Positions 50,301-62,565 of a stretch of DNA of 64,000 nt are shown here, piece by piece. Within the stretch, counting starts at the first letter, position 1; each line of letters starts with the position of its first letter. The translations under genes were made by a program, and so were the position numbers. The notes below the pieces were generated by a model. It ran no database searches, was not told the origin of the DNA, and was given only the letters and a program-made list of their open reading frames with translations. This DNA is from Anarhynchus alexandrinus (taxonomy: Eukaryota > Chordata > Aves > Charadriiformes > Charadriidae): assembly GCA_008711295.1 (NCBI GenBank), contig VUYV01000074.1, positions 3,700,797 through 3,764,796 of the forward strand. The letters are read 5' to 3'.

Positions 50301-53300
50301 CAACGCAGCCGGCAATGGAGGGAGGGGAGAAGGAAGGGGTTGGAGTAAAACTATTATTCTTTCAGAAGCCCACAGCTATAAAACCATGACACAAAAATGT
50401 TTAGTAGATGTTTCTATCTCCCATGTAAATACCCAACTCGCTTGTCTATCACAGACACACAAACACAGCTGCTCTTTTTCCCAAAAAACTGTGGTCACGC
50501 TAAAGCAAATAGCTGGTGCAATAACATTTGGATTCACCTAAGATTAGCTGGAATAGCATGTATTTACACCTGGAAATTGTCAGGCTAATCTACCATCAAA
50601 GCAAGAACTGCGTTTTTATGACTGCATCTAAGTATGTGTTGTAGGGCTTTGTTTTCTCTTGATGCTTTATTCTGCTCAGATCTCCAGCTCACTGAGTGCG
50701 TGCGTATCTGGAAACGTGGGGAAGGGCTCTAACTGAAGTGACAGCAAAAGCGAAGAGGAGCCAGGGCTGGTCTTTCCACGCGGTCCCGAGAAGAGTATTC
50801 AGAGGAGGCTGACTCTGTGCTGGAGCTCTTTGACTCTCCAGAGGCTGACAGCGTGAGTAGCGCTTTCATGAAGTCAGGTTACTCAGTCTGGTCTAGGAGG
50901 TAAAGTTAGAAATCAGTCGTGCAGTAATCTTTCGTATTCTTCCCATCTCTCATTACTCTGGTGCCTAATACAACTGTTAATGCATTTATTCTTGCAACGC
51001 TGTCTTGGGGCAGAGTTCTTCTGTAATCCTGACTTTGCAGAGAGGGAGCTGAACTGCAGCCTCACCTGGGGAAGGTCAGGCAGCAAAGCCTGAGGCAGAA
51101 AAGGGAGCAGGACAGCTTTCTTAAACCCTTAGAGACATTCCTGCCCCCAAAGACGAATCCTGTGGAGGATGAGGGTTGAGCAGGGCAGGCACAGAGGCAT
51201 GGAGCTGTGACTCACTTTTACCCTTTCAGTGCCTTACGCTGAGGGATGTCTCTGTGTCAGCCAGAGGCAACAGCCGTACCAGCTGCATTCCTGGGATATG
51301 GATAGGTGACACTTGCTTTGGAGTTTATGCACCCAGGATAAGGGTAAAGCCAAAGCATCCCCTCAGGTTTCATTTCAAAGCTGCTTCTTGAGGGATCGTG
51401 GTGAGAAATGATAGCAGAGAGGGTAGGAAGGAGGATGGATAAAGAAGGTGTTCTTGAAGGGAAGTACAAGGTTTTGGAAAGTGCATCCAGCCTCTCTCGG
51501 TGCTGGGAGGAGAGGCTCCCAGTGCTGAAGTGGTGGCACCAGCAGCTCAGGGGTGAAAATGCTCTGCCTCTTTGGCACTGAACTTGCTTTGCATTTATGC
51601 TGGTATGTGCTGGGGAGCAGAAATGAGACCTTCTTCTGTTCTTTGTCTCTCTCTGGAGTCAAAGGAAAGAGCCACCTTGGGTCCTCTTCCCAGCCTACTC
51701 TCTGGCTGCTGCCTTGCCTTGCCTGCCCTGAGGCTGCTCTCCTCCCACCCATTTTGACCCCAGTGGCAGATGCTGACTGGTCTGGAGCAATGACACCTCT
51801 TCTCTCGGCACGCACCAGAGAATGCCAAGATATTTTGGGCAGCACTGACAGCCATCACCCCTGTCTTTCATTCGCAGCCTGGCTGATTTCAGCATGCCTC
51901 TTCGGGAAGGGACTAGGAAGACAACCCCAACATGCATCTAATAGGCTGTGATTTTTGTCGTGATGCATTAGCATTGCTTTGCACCCTGTGTCATATGGTT
52001 CTTATTTACACATAAATTCCTGCTTTGCTTTGCTTTCAGTTTTCTTTGCTGTCCCCGGGGATTAATGCAGGTTGGTGTTGTGAATGCAGGTAGACATGGG
52101 GCAGAGCTGGGAGGTCACATCCCAAGATGAAGTTTTGATCTTGTTCTCATTTCTAGCCTTAATTTTGTGACCAGGATGCAAATCGAATGTAAATACATGG
52201 ACCTTGAGTCTGTCTTAACTTTCTGAGATATCTTAATAGAGATGCTCCTGCTTGACACTGCTATGTGAAGAATTCTGCATCAATTAATTGTGTATCTGGA
52301 TTTAACTTTTGCTTTTAGCTGGATTTAGCTCCAGTGCCCCAGACCCCATCTTCTTCTGTGGATGAGGGGAGATGGAGGTGTCTCAAAAAGCAGCCAAAGA
52401 GCTAAGTCTTTTTGCGGTGACTGTTTGATACAGTTTGATACTGATGCAAATAACCAAGTGCAGTGACCCAGCAGCAGTGCCCAAATTTGTGATCTCACTT
52501 GGTCTACCAGGAGAGCATGGGTGCTGCCCAGGGTGGGCTATAGCTGGGGCCGTTCCCTGGGACACCCCACTGCCCTGCACTTAATTTCAGGGCGCACTCC
52601 CCTGCAGAGCTGACTGAGCAGATGTGCAAGTGTGATACCACCTCCTGAAAAACATGAGTTTTGTTCCTTTGCAGGTTTTTTCTTTCTCCTTTTCCTCCCG
52701 TGCTATTTTTACTCTGGTTTGAACTGGTGTTTAATTTGCCTCCTTTTCGCTTCTTGCCTCTAATAACAACTCTCTCTCATCTCACTGCTTTGCCTGATCA
52801 TTTTTCCTCCTTCTTTGTTAGATGTCTGGTATCTCATGTTCTCCTTTCTTCTCCCCCTGTGTATTCAGTCTTGCACACTTCTCCTCACATACATTTTCAC
52901 GTATTGTTTATCTGCACAGCTCCCCAGGCCATGTTCGGTGAGTGTCTCACGAGGCAGGGGAGAAGGTCCCGATCCTGCCCGCTGTTTGGACGTGGGCACA
53001 CAGAGAGCCCTTTCCATGAGTGGGGCAGATCGAGAGACTAATCTCTGCTAAAGAAAGACACTGGTTTCCTTTTGATCAAGCTGTTGTGATGGTCCTATAC
53101 CTTATTCCTGAGCTTCAGCCTGTCTCAGTACTATCATAAAGAGTAACACGGTAGGAGTTCCTGCCTGAGAGTTGGAATTAATGAAGTCTAATTTTGTACG
53201 GGCTTGTTTCCCAGGGCTGGCAGACTGTGATCTCTAAGAAAAAGAGCTCTGACACTGGCTTTTTGTCTTGTTGGAGCTTCGTGTGGCTCTCTCGGTGTCC

Positions 53301-56300
53301 CGCTTCTGACATGTCTGCAGTCTGTCCCCTGTTTGAAGGGCTTTTGTGGTCTCTTATACCCTGACACCTGTTTTTGGAAGATCAATAGGAATTCCCTTAC
53401 CCTCCTGTCCTCTACCACTCGACAGATTTGGTTGAAACAAGGCACAGGCTTCAGCAGAAGGGTTCAGGATTGCAGCAAAATTGCCAAAGCCGTGTTTTCC
53501 TCAGGAAGAGGGCAGCTAGCCTTGCCACAAGATAGTTTTTCTATCTTTCTGCCTTTCAGCCCTGCAGCAACAAGCAACCTGAGCAAATTCTCCCCACCCA
53601 TTTGTGGTTAAATACGGGGACCTTCAGTTACATGTGGTTGTCTTCATCTGTGGCACCTCCCAGGACAGGCTGGCTTAGCTTCTGAAACCTGAGGACAGCA
53701 GGTTCCTTCAGACAAGCGTGTGGCTGTGAGTCTGCGGGACCATCCCTGGCCAGTTCCCTGACCAAAGGCTCCCCCTCTTCTCTGGGGCTCTTATTGACCC
53801 AGTGGGTGGCTGCGAGGCTGCAAATTAACAGAAGTAGATGGAAGGAAGAAGGAAGGGTACAAACACAGATATTGCTGGGTGACTCTACCTACAGCTGGGA
53901 TTTAAGCTCCCGTCTAGCCAGCTCACTCATGCACGCATGTATTTTGGGGTTTTGAAAAGTGGGAGTAGTCTGGTCCAATTTTCCTTTTGCATTTTCAGTT
54001 TCCTTCTCTCCACCCTCACCAAATGTCACTCTGTAGCAGAAAAAGACCAGGAGAGTAGTGTGCCTGTCAAAGATCTGCCAGATAAGTGACCCCTTGTAGA
54101 TTAAAAAAAAAAAACCATAAAAAATTAAAGGTGTGTTTAGTTATTCTTGTAGAGTTCAAAAGTGCGGAAAGCCTATCCCAGAAGCAGACATTTAAATGCT
54201 CACCCAACCCCAAATCCTGCCAGGATGGAGCTCCTGATGGAGCTTTCCATGTCATTCCTGGTGGTGTCGGGTCAGCCTTCAGTGCCATTGTGTCCTTTGC
54301 TGGCATGGGATGGGGCAGGACAAGTGGCATGGCACCGCAGCCACCTGCCCCGGGGGAACTGGGCTTCCACTGGGAGGAGTCAGTGCAGTCCCATCACCTG
54401 CGGGATGGAGCTGCCTCCTGCCCTCACCAGTGAGGAGACTGGGGTCTGACCCCCAACAATCATGAGCTGGAGCAGACACAGTAGTTGTCCAGATGGTTAA
54501 GTGGGAGTGTTTTTCCCATTTCTGTGGGAGTTTTGAAGATTTGTAAATGATTTTCTTGCTTGGTGTTTTAGAACAGAAATTAAACTCCCAAATGGTTCAT
54601 GGCAGATTTCGAAAAGAAACAAGGAGTCAGGACAACCTCAGTATTTCATCTTCAATTTTGACTTTTTAATGTTTTGTTTATTTCTTTAAAAGCCAAGAAA
54701 GCAGTTAACATGCAGAACAAAAGTGTTTCTCATGAACAGAAAGGAAGAAAAGTTTCTTCCATTTTCTCTTTCCCACAAAAAGCTTAAACTTGCAGCAAAG
54801 AAACATTTTAAAAAAGAGAAAAAAAGGAACAAACTGACGGGTGAGAGGAATGACTGATGACTGAAGGGGGTATAGGGAGTGTGCTGTTTGTATAGTTACT
54901 ATATCATGAGCTAAAGCTAAGAGTCAAACTGAAAGACATCCAATTAGTTAACAACCTTTCCATTTAAGTACATTTTAAGAAGTCAAATAATAGCAGGAAA
55001 AAGCTGGGCTCACCGCCGCCTCTGCCCCAAAATATTATTGTTCATTCTCATAGCCTGGCCAGAGGCCAGCTGCTTTCGGGCTTTTAGCCACAGGGTGCAT
55101 TTAAAAACCATTCTGTGCTCCTGTTTTCTTGTCAGTCTGGGTGAAATAATTGTAAATAACCATTTTTCAAGTGTGCCCATGTCCAAACAGAGTGTGGTGT
55201 TGTGTTCTGTGGGGTTGATTGAAGCAGGGAGCAGAAAGGATGTGTAGCTCCAGAGCAGAGCGTTCAAGTCTCTCCAGGGTCTTCTCCTGCAAACATCTGC
55301 TCAAGCTGGATGGTGGTTTTTCCTGCCCGGATCAGGCTCTTCAGCAAACATGGGGGCTTCTTTGAGATCTGCACATACACTGGTTGAAATCTGGTCAGTG
55401 CAATCCCCTGATGATGTCAGTTCACTACAGCCTTCTATGGGTGGGATGGAACCCCAAGGAAAAGACAAAGCCATTGCACAGAGCTGCAGAAATACCCAGG
55501 TGAGGGAGGCAAATCTCCAAGGAAAGCCTCTACCTGCAAGTGTTTGGCCATTGTTTCCCCTGTGGATCTAGGGATGGTTTTTGTGAGGTCCCCAGCTAAC
55601 CTGGCTGCTATAGGACAACATATGACCAGTGAAGTCCTCTTTTCTTTCTTTTAAAAATCTCTGCAAGAAAATGATTTAAAAAAAACCCACAAACCTAACA
55701 CCTTTTTTTTTATATTTCAGTCATACAGGGGGAGCAGGGAATAGCTTTTTTTTTAAAAAAAAAACAACCAACCTTCTATATTTTCTATAGATATGGATAT
55801 TTTCCCTTGAAAATAAGTGAAGAAAGACAGCAGGCAAGCGGTAGAAAGCCAGCTCTGATTAAATCCCAAGCCTCTCAGCTGTTGCATTCATTTCCTTTGC
55901 CCTGTTTGCCTTCCCAACTGTCTAAAAAAGCTTCTCTGCTGTGCAGGGCCCTTTTTCTGGGGTGGTGGGATGGAGGTGGTGGTGGTGATTGCTAAATCAC
56001 TGTGACTATTGAAGGCACTGCACCGCTCCACTCTAGCACTTGCTCCCACTTACCATCATTTTCGTGGCACCTCTGGGGAGCTGGTACTGCCAGATCCACT
56101 GGCGTATTTGATCAGGGAGGAAAATAGATACCAGATCCCTTTTATGTTCTTGTGGCACTTCTTCTGAGCTGGGGATGGAGGAACACTCACAAAGTATATG
56201 AGGTGCAGTCAGAGGGACCCTGTTTCGTTCCCTGCAAGGCTTGTGCTCCTGCAGAGTTAGTGTGCTCAATGCCTGATTTCCCCTATAGGCAGAGGACCTG

Positions 56301-58213
56301 CTCCCCAAAACAGAAGCATTTCCAGGCTTATTTCTGCCCTCTCACGGGTGAGCTAGGGGCTGGTTAGTCTCAGTACTCATATATATATGTACACATTTAT
56401 AGTACATCTCCACCTCTGACTATGAACGTGCGCACTCATACACATGCACTGGCACAAACTGTAGGTGGCACTTGGAGAATTAGCAAAGGCGCTGCTGTGG
56501 GCTGTGTCGGGGCATGGCTCTGTGCACACCAAGCCAGGGAGAAGGAGGAATGAATCTTCCTTCTCTGAGGAAGGCAGAGAGAGAGAGCAGAGGCTCCCTG
56601 GAAAAAATACCCCTCTTCTCCCTCACGGGGACTGCGGCACTCAGCTGCTGACAGCCCTGTTAGGAGGGACGTGCCAATACCCTGTACTTTTCTTTACAGG
56701 GTGTTTTACTTACCTGCCTCAGAGGAGGAGGAGGTCTGCTGTACTTACCACCCCAGGAGTTCAGCTGGATACAAATGTTAACCGAGTGGAGGAGAAACAG
56801 CTTGCTCCAAAGGTTTTATCATTGTTTTGTACGTAGCAAGCGCGTGCCAGGCACAGATTATGCATTTACAGCGCTCCTGGCCCTTGCCTGCCTGAACTGC
56901 CAGGAGAGAAATCCAAACCACACTGTGATCAATTTGCTGTCTGTCAGCAACTGGGAACTGAAGGGCAACCCTGGATCGATCTGTTCTTGGAGCGCTGTCC
57001 TCATTTCAGAGATTACCTTGTTTCTGCTGTGCTACATTAACACTTCAGGTACTGGCTGTTAGAGAGCTCTGCGTTCGCATGCGGGTATCACCTTTGCGTG
57101 GTGTCTTGCAGAGGGGTATATGAATTTGCCACAAAAGTTGCTCTGCATATGTTTTACGCTGCTCCATGTGAGATGGAGATTGGCCTCTTCAGTTGTGTGC
57201 CATAGCTCTACAATGCACAAGGCGTCTCTTCTTTTGTTCTCGGCAACATGAGCCTAGATTTTGGGAGATTATTCCATGCTTGCCATGAAGCTCTGGATGC
57301 CCCTGAAATGTACGTCCCTGGATGCAATACTAGAGGATGATAATGGAGAACAGTTTGCTGTGGTTCACATAAACTGAGAAGTCAAGAAATGCTTCTCAGC
57401 CTGCTGAAATGGCATCACATGAAAACTTGCAAAATCTCTGGCCTTTCCAGCATCTGGGAGTGGATCTCGGAAGGTCGCTATTCATTTTTTAAAAGGACTA
57501 AGCATCTTAGAAGTGTGTAAGAGTGGGGCCACGATGCGAAGATTTCTGCTCATTTGTGTTTTGGAAATTGTTGCTCTCATACTCCTTGGAGATGGCCTTA
57601 GGGTCCCCAAGGTGCCAGCCTTTTAGAGTGTCTCACTTAGAGAGCTGCTCTCAGCTGGTGTGAAGTGGACCCCATTAGCACCTGAAAAAACAACCATGGA
57701 AAGAGAAAGCCATTTCATGGGCGTGTGGTGTGTTTTTATTTTTTTGTAATGAGACTTCGCAGCCAAAAATGTAGAAGTGGACTGTGACCACATACCTGTA
57801 ACCCACTGGCAGAGAGTCTCAGGGGTATGTCCACTTAGGTAAGCAGGGCCAGGGCAAGTCCCAGCACAGAGAACGTCTTCATCTGCTGCTCCTGCTTAAC
57901 CAGTGCTTCTTCTCACCATTTGGGCACTGTATTAGGATCCAGTGTCAGTCCCCTCTATACCAACCATTGGGTAAATTATTTCCATTCCTCCTTTCCACTC
58001 GGAGCACCTTTGTGCACCAATTGCTGCAAGCTTGGGTGGAGCAGGGTGAGCAGATGGACTTCTTTTTTCGCTTAAGGCTACAGCCCTCATTTATCATCCA
58101 CCCTGGTGCTGGTGGGTCTGAAGTTCTCTGCTTAGGGAAATGAGATGGAAGTATGTATGATGTGGGCTCTACTTTACAGTCTTTTCTTTCTTTTTCTTTT
58201 TGTTGCATTTCAG
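50301..58213. other. non-coding stretch, no gene recognised
   Basis: No gene is supported. Open frames of up to 156 codons (51375-51845, minus) overlap others on the opposite strand and show no domain. A 126-codon frame at 52661-53041 reflects pyrimidine-rich DNA. There is a T9A10 palindromic run at 55746-55764, an A-run at about 54100-54112, a GGT-repeat patch at about 55973-55986 and a TA/TG stretch at about 56378-56390. No interspersed repeat is recognised. Confidence 0.5.
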
Positions 58214-58495
58214 ATGGATGCCTTGAAGATGCCACTGTGTTAACCGTGGTGTTTAAAGCGGAAGGCTGCATCTTGCCTGTATTAGCCTAAGTGAATGAAT
58301 TTGTAGGGCTATCCAGGACCTTGTATAAACACAATCCCACGTAAATCTGCATTCATAATCTGAGGTATTCTGAGGGTTATTTGTCTAAGAAGGCTGCATT
58401 TCAAAAGGATATCAAGACTGATACACCCCCAGAACCACCGTTTCATCCCATCCCATCCTATCAATAGTTCTCTGAAGTTTTCTAATGATAATAAA
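58214..58495 (+). other. possible terminal exon (very weak)
   Basis: A long pyrimidine tract ends TTTTTGTTGCATTTCAG, a strong acceptor. In one frame the following sequence is open for 24 codons (GCLEDATVLTVVFKAEGCIL, then PVLA) to a TAA at 58288-58290. An AATAAA polyadenylation word lies at 58490-58495. The combination could be a last exon. The peptide is unknown to me and short, and each element is common by chance. Confidence 0.1.
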
Positions 58496-58903
58496 AACCC
58501 CAGCTGTGTAACATCCACAGCTATATTTCTTCCCTCCCTCCCCCCCTGCCGAACTCCCTCAAGTATGATATCAGCTTAAGCACTGTTCATTTAGGATCTT
58601 CAGCTTTCAGCCAGATGACAATGGAGCCAGCGAAGTGTGCTTTGTTAGCTTTGATTATGTTCAGTGTGGTGTAGCACAACAGCTGGAATAATTGAGATAA
58701 TCTCTCAGCTCACGTGGGGGGTAAAAATGATGCTGAAGCAGGAGAAAAAAGCAACAAGGAAGGAGAATTGGCAGCACAGGAGGGAGAGTGCTGTAGTGCA
58801 GGGGAGTTTCAGCAGCCAGCAGGTTCCAGCAGATCTTTGGAGTGTGTGCACCAGGTAGATCTGCTCCAGTTGTTCCTGAAGTACGGTGGAAGGTACATTG
58901 TCA
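58496..58903. other. short non-coding stretch, nothing recognised
   Basis: This stretch follows the possible polyadenylation word and includes a C-rich run at about 58541-58548. I see no gene or repeat in it. Confidence 0.5.
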
Positions 58904-58985
58904 CAGACTGTGTTTGTCCGAGACTCATTTCCCCATCTATAAGATGGGAGGCACGTTTTTGGCTGTTTGTGAGGTCCAATTCACT
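58904..58985 (+). mobile_element. MIR-type SINE remnant
   Basis: AGACTCATTTCCCCATCTAT, then AAGATGGGAGGCAC and TTTGTGAGGTCCAATTCA, follows the MIR core and 3' half (CCTCAGTTTCC.CATCTGTAAAATGGG...TTGTGAGGATTAAATGAG). It is a diverged old copy with uncertain borders. Confidence 0.45.
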
Positions 58986-59658
58986 GCAGTGCGAACGTGC
59001 TGGTGACTTTCGCACTGAAGATTCCTGAGGTGCTTTGAACAAATTCTATCCCAGTTCTTGTTCATGAAGTCAATAGAGAGTCACAGTGAAGGCAGCTCTG
59101 AGCAGCTGCTTCTTGAAGCAGGCAGAGGACACTACTCCTCTGAAAAGGCCTGTGAGACCTGCCTGTGCACACAGGCACCTGCTACCCCAGGAGCGCTCTG
59201 CAGGAACAGCCTTTCTGAAGTATTTGTACCGCTTTATCTTAATCAAAAACATTTATCTGAATTTGGAAGAAGTTGAAGGCTGCCCAGGTTTACTCTGCTT
59301 TGGATGCAGAAGCTGTCTGTGAAACCAGCCAAGAAACAGTGGGGTCCTCCTCTTAACTTAGGCTTGTGGATACAGTTGTTGCTCCATCCTTCCAGAATCA
59401 AACATCTGTGAGGCTATTTTGAGATTTACAGAGGGGAAAGCAACAAGTTATAACCTCATAACCATAGTGGTTGCAGACTCTTGGAAATTAGTGGTGATGT
59501 ATATAGTTCAGGACTCTCAGCAAGGCGTTATCGCAGCATTCGCTTCCATCTAACCTGGCAATTAGGTTTTTCTGAATGGTAACTAGCCCACTTGCAGCAG
59601 TTACCCTCTGTTTCCAGCATTTATCACCAACCCCTTAAGCAAAGGTAAGATATGCCTG
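58986..59658. other. short non-coding stretch, nothing recognised
   Basis: Ordinary sequence between a MIR remnant and a CR1 tail. I see no gene in it. Confidence 0.5.
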
Positions 59659-59704
59659 TTTGATCTTTAAAGGTCCCTTCCAACCCAAAGCATTCTGTGA
59701 TTCT
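59659..59704 (+). mobile_element. CR1 LINE extreme 3' tail
   Basis: TTTGATCTTTAAAGGTCCCT, then TCCAACCCAAAGCATTCTGT and GATTCTG, is the last part of a CR1 element (GATCTTAAAGGTCCCTTCCAACCCAAACCATTCTATGATTCTATG). Only about 46 bases remain recognisable, so it is either heavily 5'-truncated or decayed upstream. Confidence 0.75.
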
Positions 59705-60471
59705 GCTTTCCCTCTCCATCACTCTGCTGTCCTTCCTTTCTCTACTGAAAGCGATACACACGTTTTTGCAGGTGTCTACAGCTCCAAACCAGTCTCTGGA
59801 TCTCAGGTAACTCTTGAGAGGCAGTCATATATGCTTAAAGCAAAAATAACAGTCTGAAGAGTAGGCCAAGGAGTTTGTTTTGGATGCTACATGTATATAA
59901 CTGTGTATTACAAAAACCCTAACATGCCATGGTAAACTTTGCTTAACAGACTGCTTAATCTCTACAAATGTTAACCTCCAGGTTTTTATTTACTGAGCTG
60001 GTGTTTTATGATGCCATTGTCTAATTGAAATGTGTTCATTCCTTCTCCAAGTGCCACTGCTAAGCATTTTACTGATATATAGCAAGAGAACTGGATGGGA
60101 TTTTATTTCTTTCAGAGTAAACTTGGGAGACAGATGGTGTTCAGACAGTACAGATGTGACAGCTTCCATTGCCTTCTTTATGGATTCTTTCTTGCTAGCT
60201 AAGCACTTTTGTTTTCAAATGGCAAAATTGTAATTTTCACAAACGCTATAGAAAAACAGGCAGGAGTGCAGGAGGAAGGCGATTTAGATGTGCGCCTCTT
60301 CAGCAATGAGGACATTTGCTTCCAAAACCAGAGCTGGAGGTAGCTAGAGTCCAGTTCTTATTGGTTCTTGAGTTATTTCATATAGAGCAGCAGTTTGGAT
60401 AGTCCCAATCCTTCCCTCTGTTACGTTGCTTACCTGGAGCTTTCAAAAGTAACTCAACGGCTCACTCTTTT
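59705..60471. other. non-coding stretch, no gene recognised
   Basis: I see no gene or repeat between the CR1 tail and the MIR remnant. Confidence 0.5.
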
Positions 60472-60600
60472 GTTACAGATGGGGAGGTTGAGGCTCAGAG
60501 GAGGGATCTGAGCTGCCCGGCATTGGGAAGCAGAGGGAGGTCTGGGAATAGAGCCCAGCTTGCCTTGGTCTGGAGCCAGCACAGCAGGCACTAGAGCAAA
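60472..60600 (-). mobile_element. MIR-type SINE remnant, fairly long
   Basis: The plus strand reads TTACAGATGGGGAGGTTGAG, then GCTCAGAGG, GAAGCAGAGGGAGGTCTGGG, AATAGAGCCCAG, and later CTGGAGCCAGC...AGGCACTAGAGC. In reverse this follows MIR from its tRNA-related 5' part through the core (CTCTGGAGCCAGAC..CCTGGGTTCGAATCC...CCTCAGTTTCC..CATCTGTAA). It is the best preserved MIR-like copy in the window. Confidence 0.55.
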
Positions 60601-60612
60601 TCGCTCCCCGAA

Positions 60613-60639
60613 GGGTGGGGGGGGGAGCGGGGGTGAGGG
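60613..60639 (+). other. G-quadruplex-forming motif
   Basis: Four or more runs of at least three G lie within 27 bases (GGG T G9 A GC GGGGG TGA GGG), meeting the usual G-quadruplex pattern with loops of 1-3 bases. It sits directly after the MIR remnant. Confidence 0.7.
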
Positions 60640-62560
60640 CAGGCAGACCTGGCGCCGCTGGTGGAAGCAGGCTCCCAGAGCCAGGTGGCATTTATTCCAG
60701 TATTCAAACCCTTGCAGGCTGGAGAGATTCAGAGCAACAGATTTGTTAGCAACATTTTGGTTTTTTTTTCCTTGTACAGCTCAGGTGCTTGAAACAACAG
60801 AAGAACTGCTGTTTAATTTGACATCATTAATATGCTGTTATTCACCACGGGGAGAAACGGCAATGCTGTTTTGCATGGAGGATAGCTAGTTCTTTGAAAC
60901 TTGCTGTCTTGGATTATCACAAAGGTGAAAAGCTCAGTAGAAGAGGTGTAGTTCAACTCCTTCCCTATAAAGCATCTTATGGGCAGTCTTACTGCGATGT
61001 TACTGTGCACCCCAGACGGGGCTATCCTAGGAGACGAGTTGGAGGTTTTGCCTCAAGCGGTCCTTGGGACTCTGCTGTTTCTGTGGATGCTTTTCACTAC
61101 TAGCTAGGCACCGGCCACTAGCACTAAAAGCCCTGGGAAACAGTGATAAGGAAGGCCAGGTCTGGCTCTAGCCCATTTCTTAGAAGCTGTTCACCTTTCA
61201 TAAGCCAGTGCTTTCGGCGGTGTAAGTTAGAGAATGAAATCATAGCTGCCCTAAAACCCATGGGACTTGTGCCAACTGGGCTGGAGTTTCAGTCCAGAAC
61301 AAAGACTAGATCTCTCTGAAATGTGAAATTTTGGCCATAAGCCTCTCTCACTTTTAAATAAAGAGATGTATTTATTTATTTATTTTTGCAAGGAGCTTTA
61401 GAAGCCAATTTTCCTCCCTGAGAAGAGAGCTGAGCCTGTGCTGCCTGTATTGGATGCTCAGGGCCACTCTCCCAACCAGACTTGCTCCCTGCTCTGGTGC
61501 CAGCCTGGCAGGATGGGCTCAATTGGAAGAGAGTCCCCGGTGAGCCCAGAACAGAGCTGAGCACAGCTGGCAGCTTGGCACAATGCTGCTACAAAGTTTA
61601 GGCAGTTTATTTGGTGTCATGAAGACCGGGCAGGCTGCCGTCATCCTTTTCTCTCTGCAGACTACCTGCGGACACGTGGCTGGGGGATCTAGGGGTCTGC
61701 TGTGGTCCCAACTGGTACAATTAGTTAGCAACGGGGCTAGAAATACTCAAAGCAGCCATCTGTGCTGAAATGACCCTGTCTCTGTGTAGTCATAGTAGCT
61801 GCATAGCTTTAATGTGCTTCTGCTCGTGGGTTGTTGTTAATCCTCATTTCTGATACCAGTCAACAGAGAAAGAAAAGTCTCTGGTTCAGAGCAAAAGCCA
61901 ACCTAGGACGGTGAGTCCCTCATTAATCTGATGTCGGCTAGAAATCTTCCACAGTCTCCTGGTCTGACTGTTCTGTCCGCAGTGAGGACAGCAGGCACTG
62001 AGGACATGGCTTGACGCTATGGATAAGATGATGGAAGGGCTATCTGCTCCCCACAGCAGCAGACCTGCTGCCGGCTGTCAACCTCACTGTTGGCTGCCAC
62101 CCTGTCCCTTGTGCCAGCGCTGGCTCTTGGCTGCCCCTGGAGTGAGTCGGTGAGTCCATTCAGGGGCTAAACCAGCAAATATTTTTCTTTTTGGTTCAGT
62201 CTAGCTCTGAACAGGGCCAGATGAGAGGTGGTGTGAGCATGAGGGACAGCCCCAGCAGTAGTTTGGCCACAGCTAATTGCCACACCAGTTTAGCTGAATC
62301 CAAGACACGGAGACACGCTCTGTGCTGGTTTTGGACCAAACCTGACTTCAAACCTGTGGGTGGCTGGAGCAAAGATATGGCATCAGTTCGCTCTTTGGCT
62401 TCAAAGGGGATGAGCTGTCTGCAGTAAATCAGGCAGGTTTTCCTTACGACTCTTCCTGACAGTGCAGTCTCTCTTGCAAATCATTCTGCTGTTAGGTGGC
62501 TATGGTTTCAGTTCATCTGGCTTCTAACATATTTTGCTGTTTATCAGTTTAATTGCAAAG
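60640..62560. other. non-coding stretch, no gene recognised
   Basis: No gene is supported. A short TTTA simple repeat occurs at about 61370-61386. Open frames reach 78 codons only. Confidence 0.55.
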
Positions 62561-62565
62561 GGCCC

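Noticed and set aside
50785..50902. Short acidic frame (REEYSEEADSVLELFDSPEA) ending near a GTGAGT donor-like site
   Set aside because: About 45 codons, no acceptor with a pyrimidine tract upstream, and part of the pattern comes from a repeated GAGGCTGAC word.
51375..51845. 156-codon minus-strand frame
   Set aside because: GC-rich area with four other overlapping frames of 80-130 codons. No domain or splice support.
52661..53041. 126-codon frame with a hydrophobic first half, like a membrane protein
   Set aside because: The hydrophobic residues come from a pyrimidine-rich tract (F, L, P, S codons). No start or splice context supports it.
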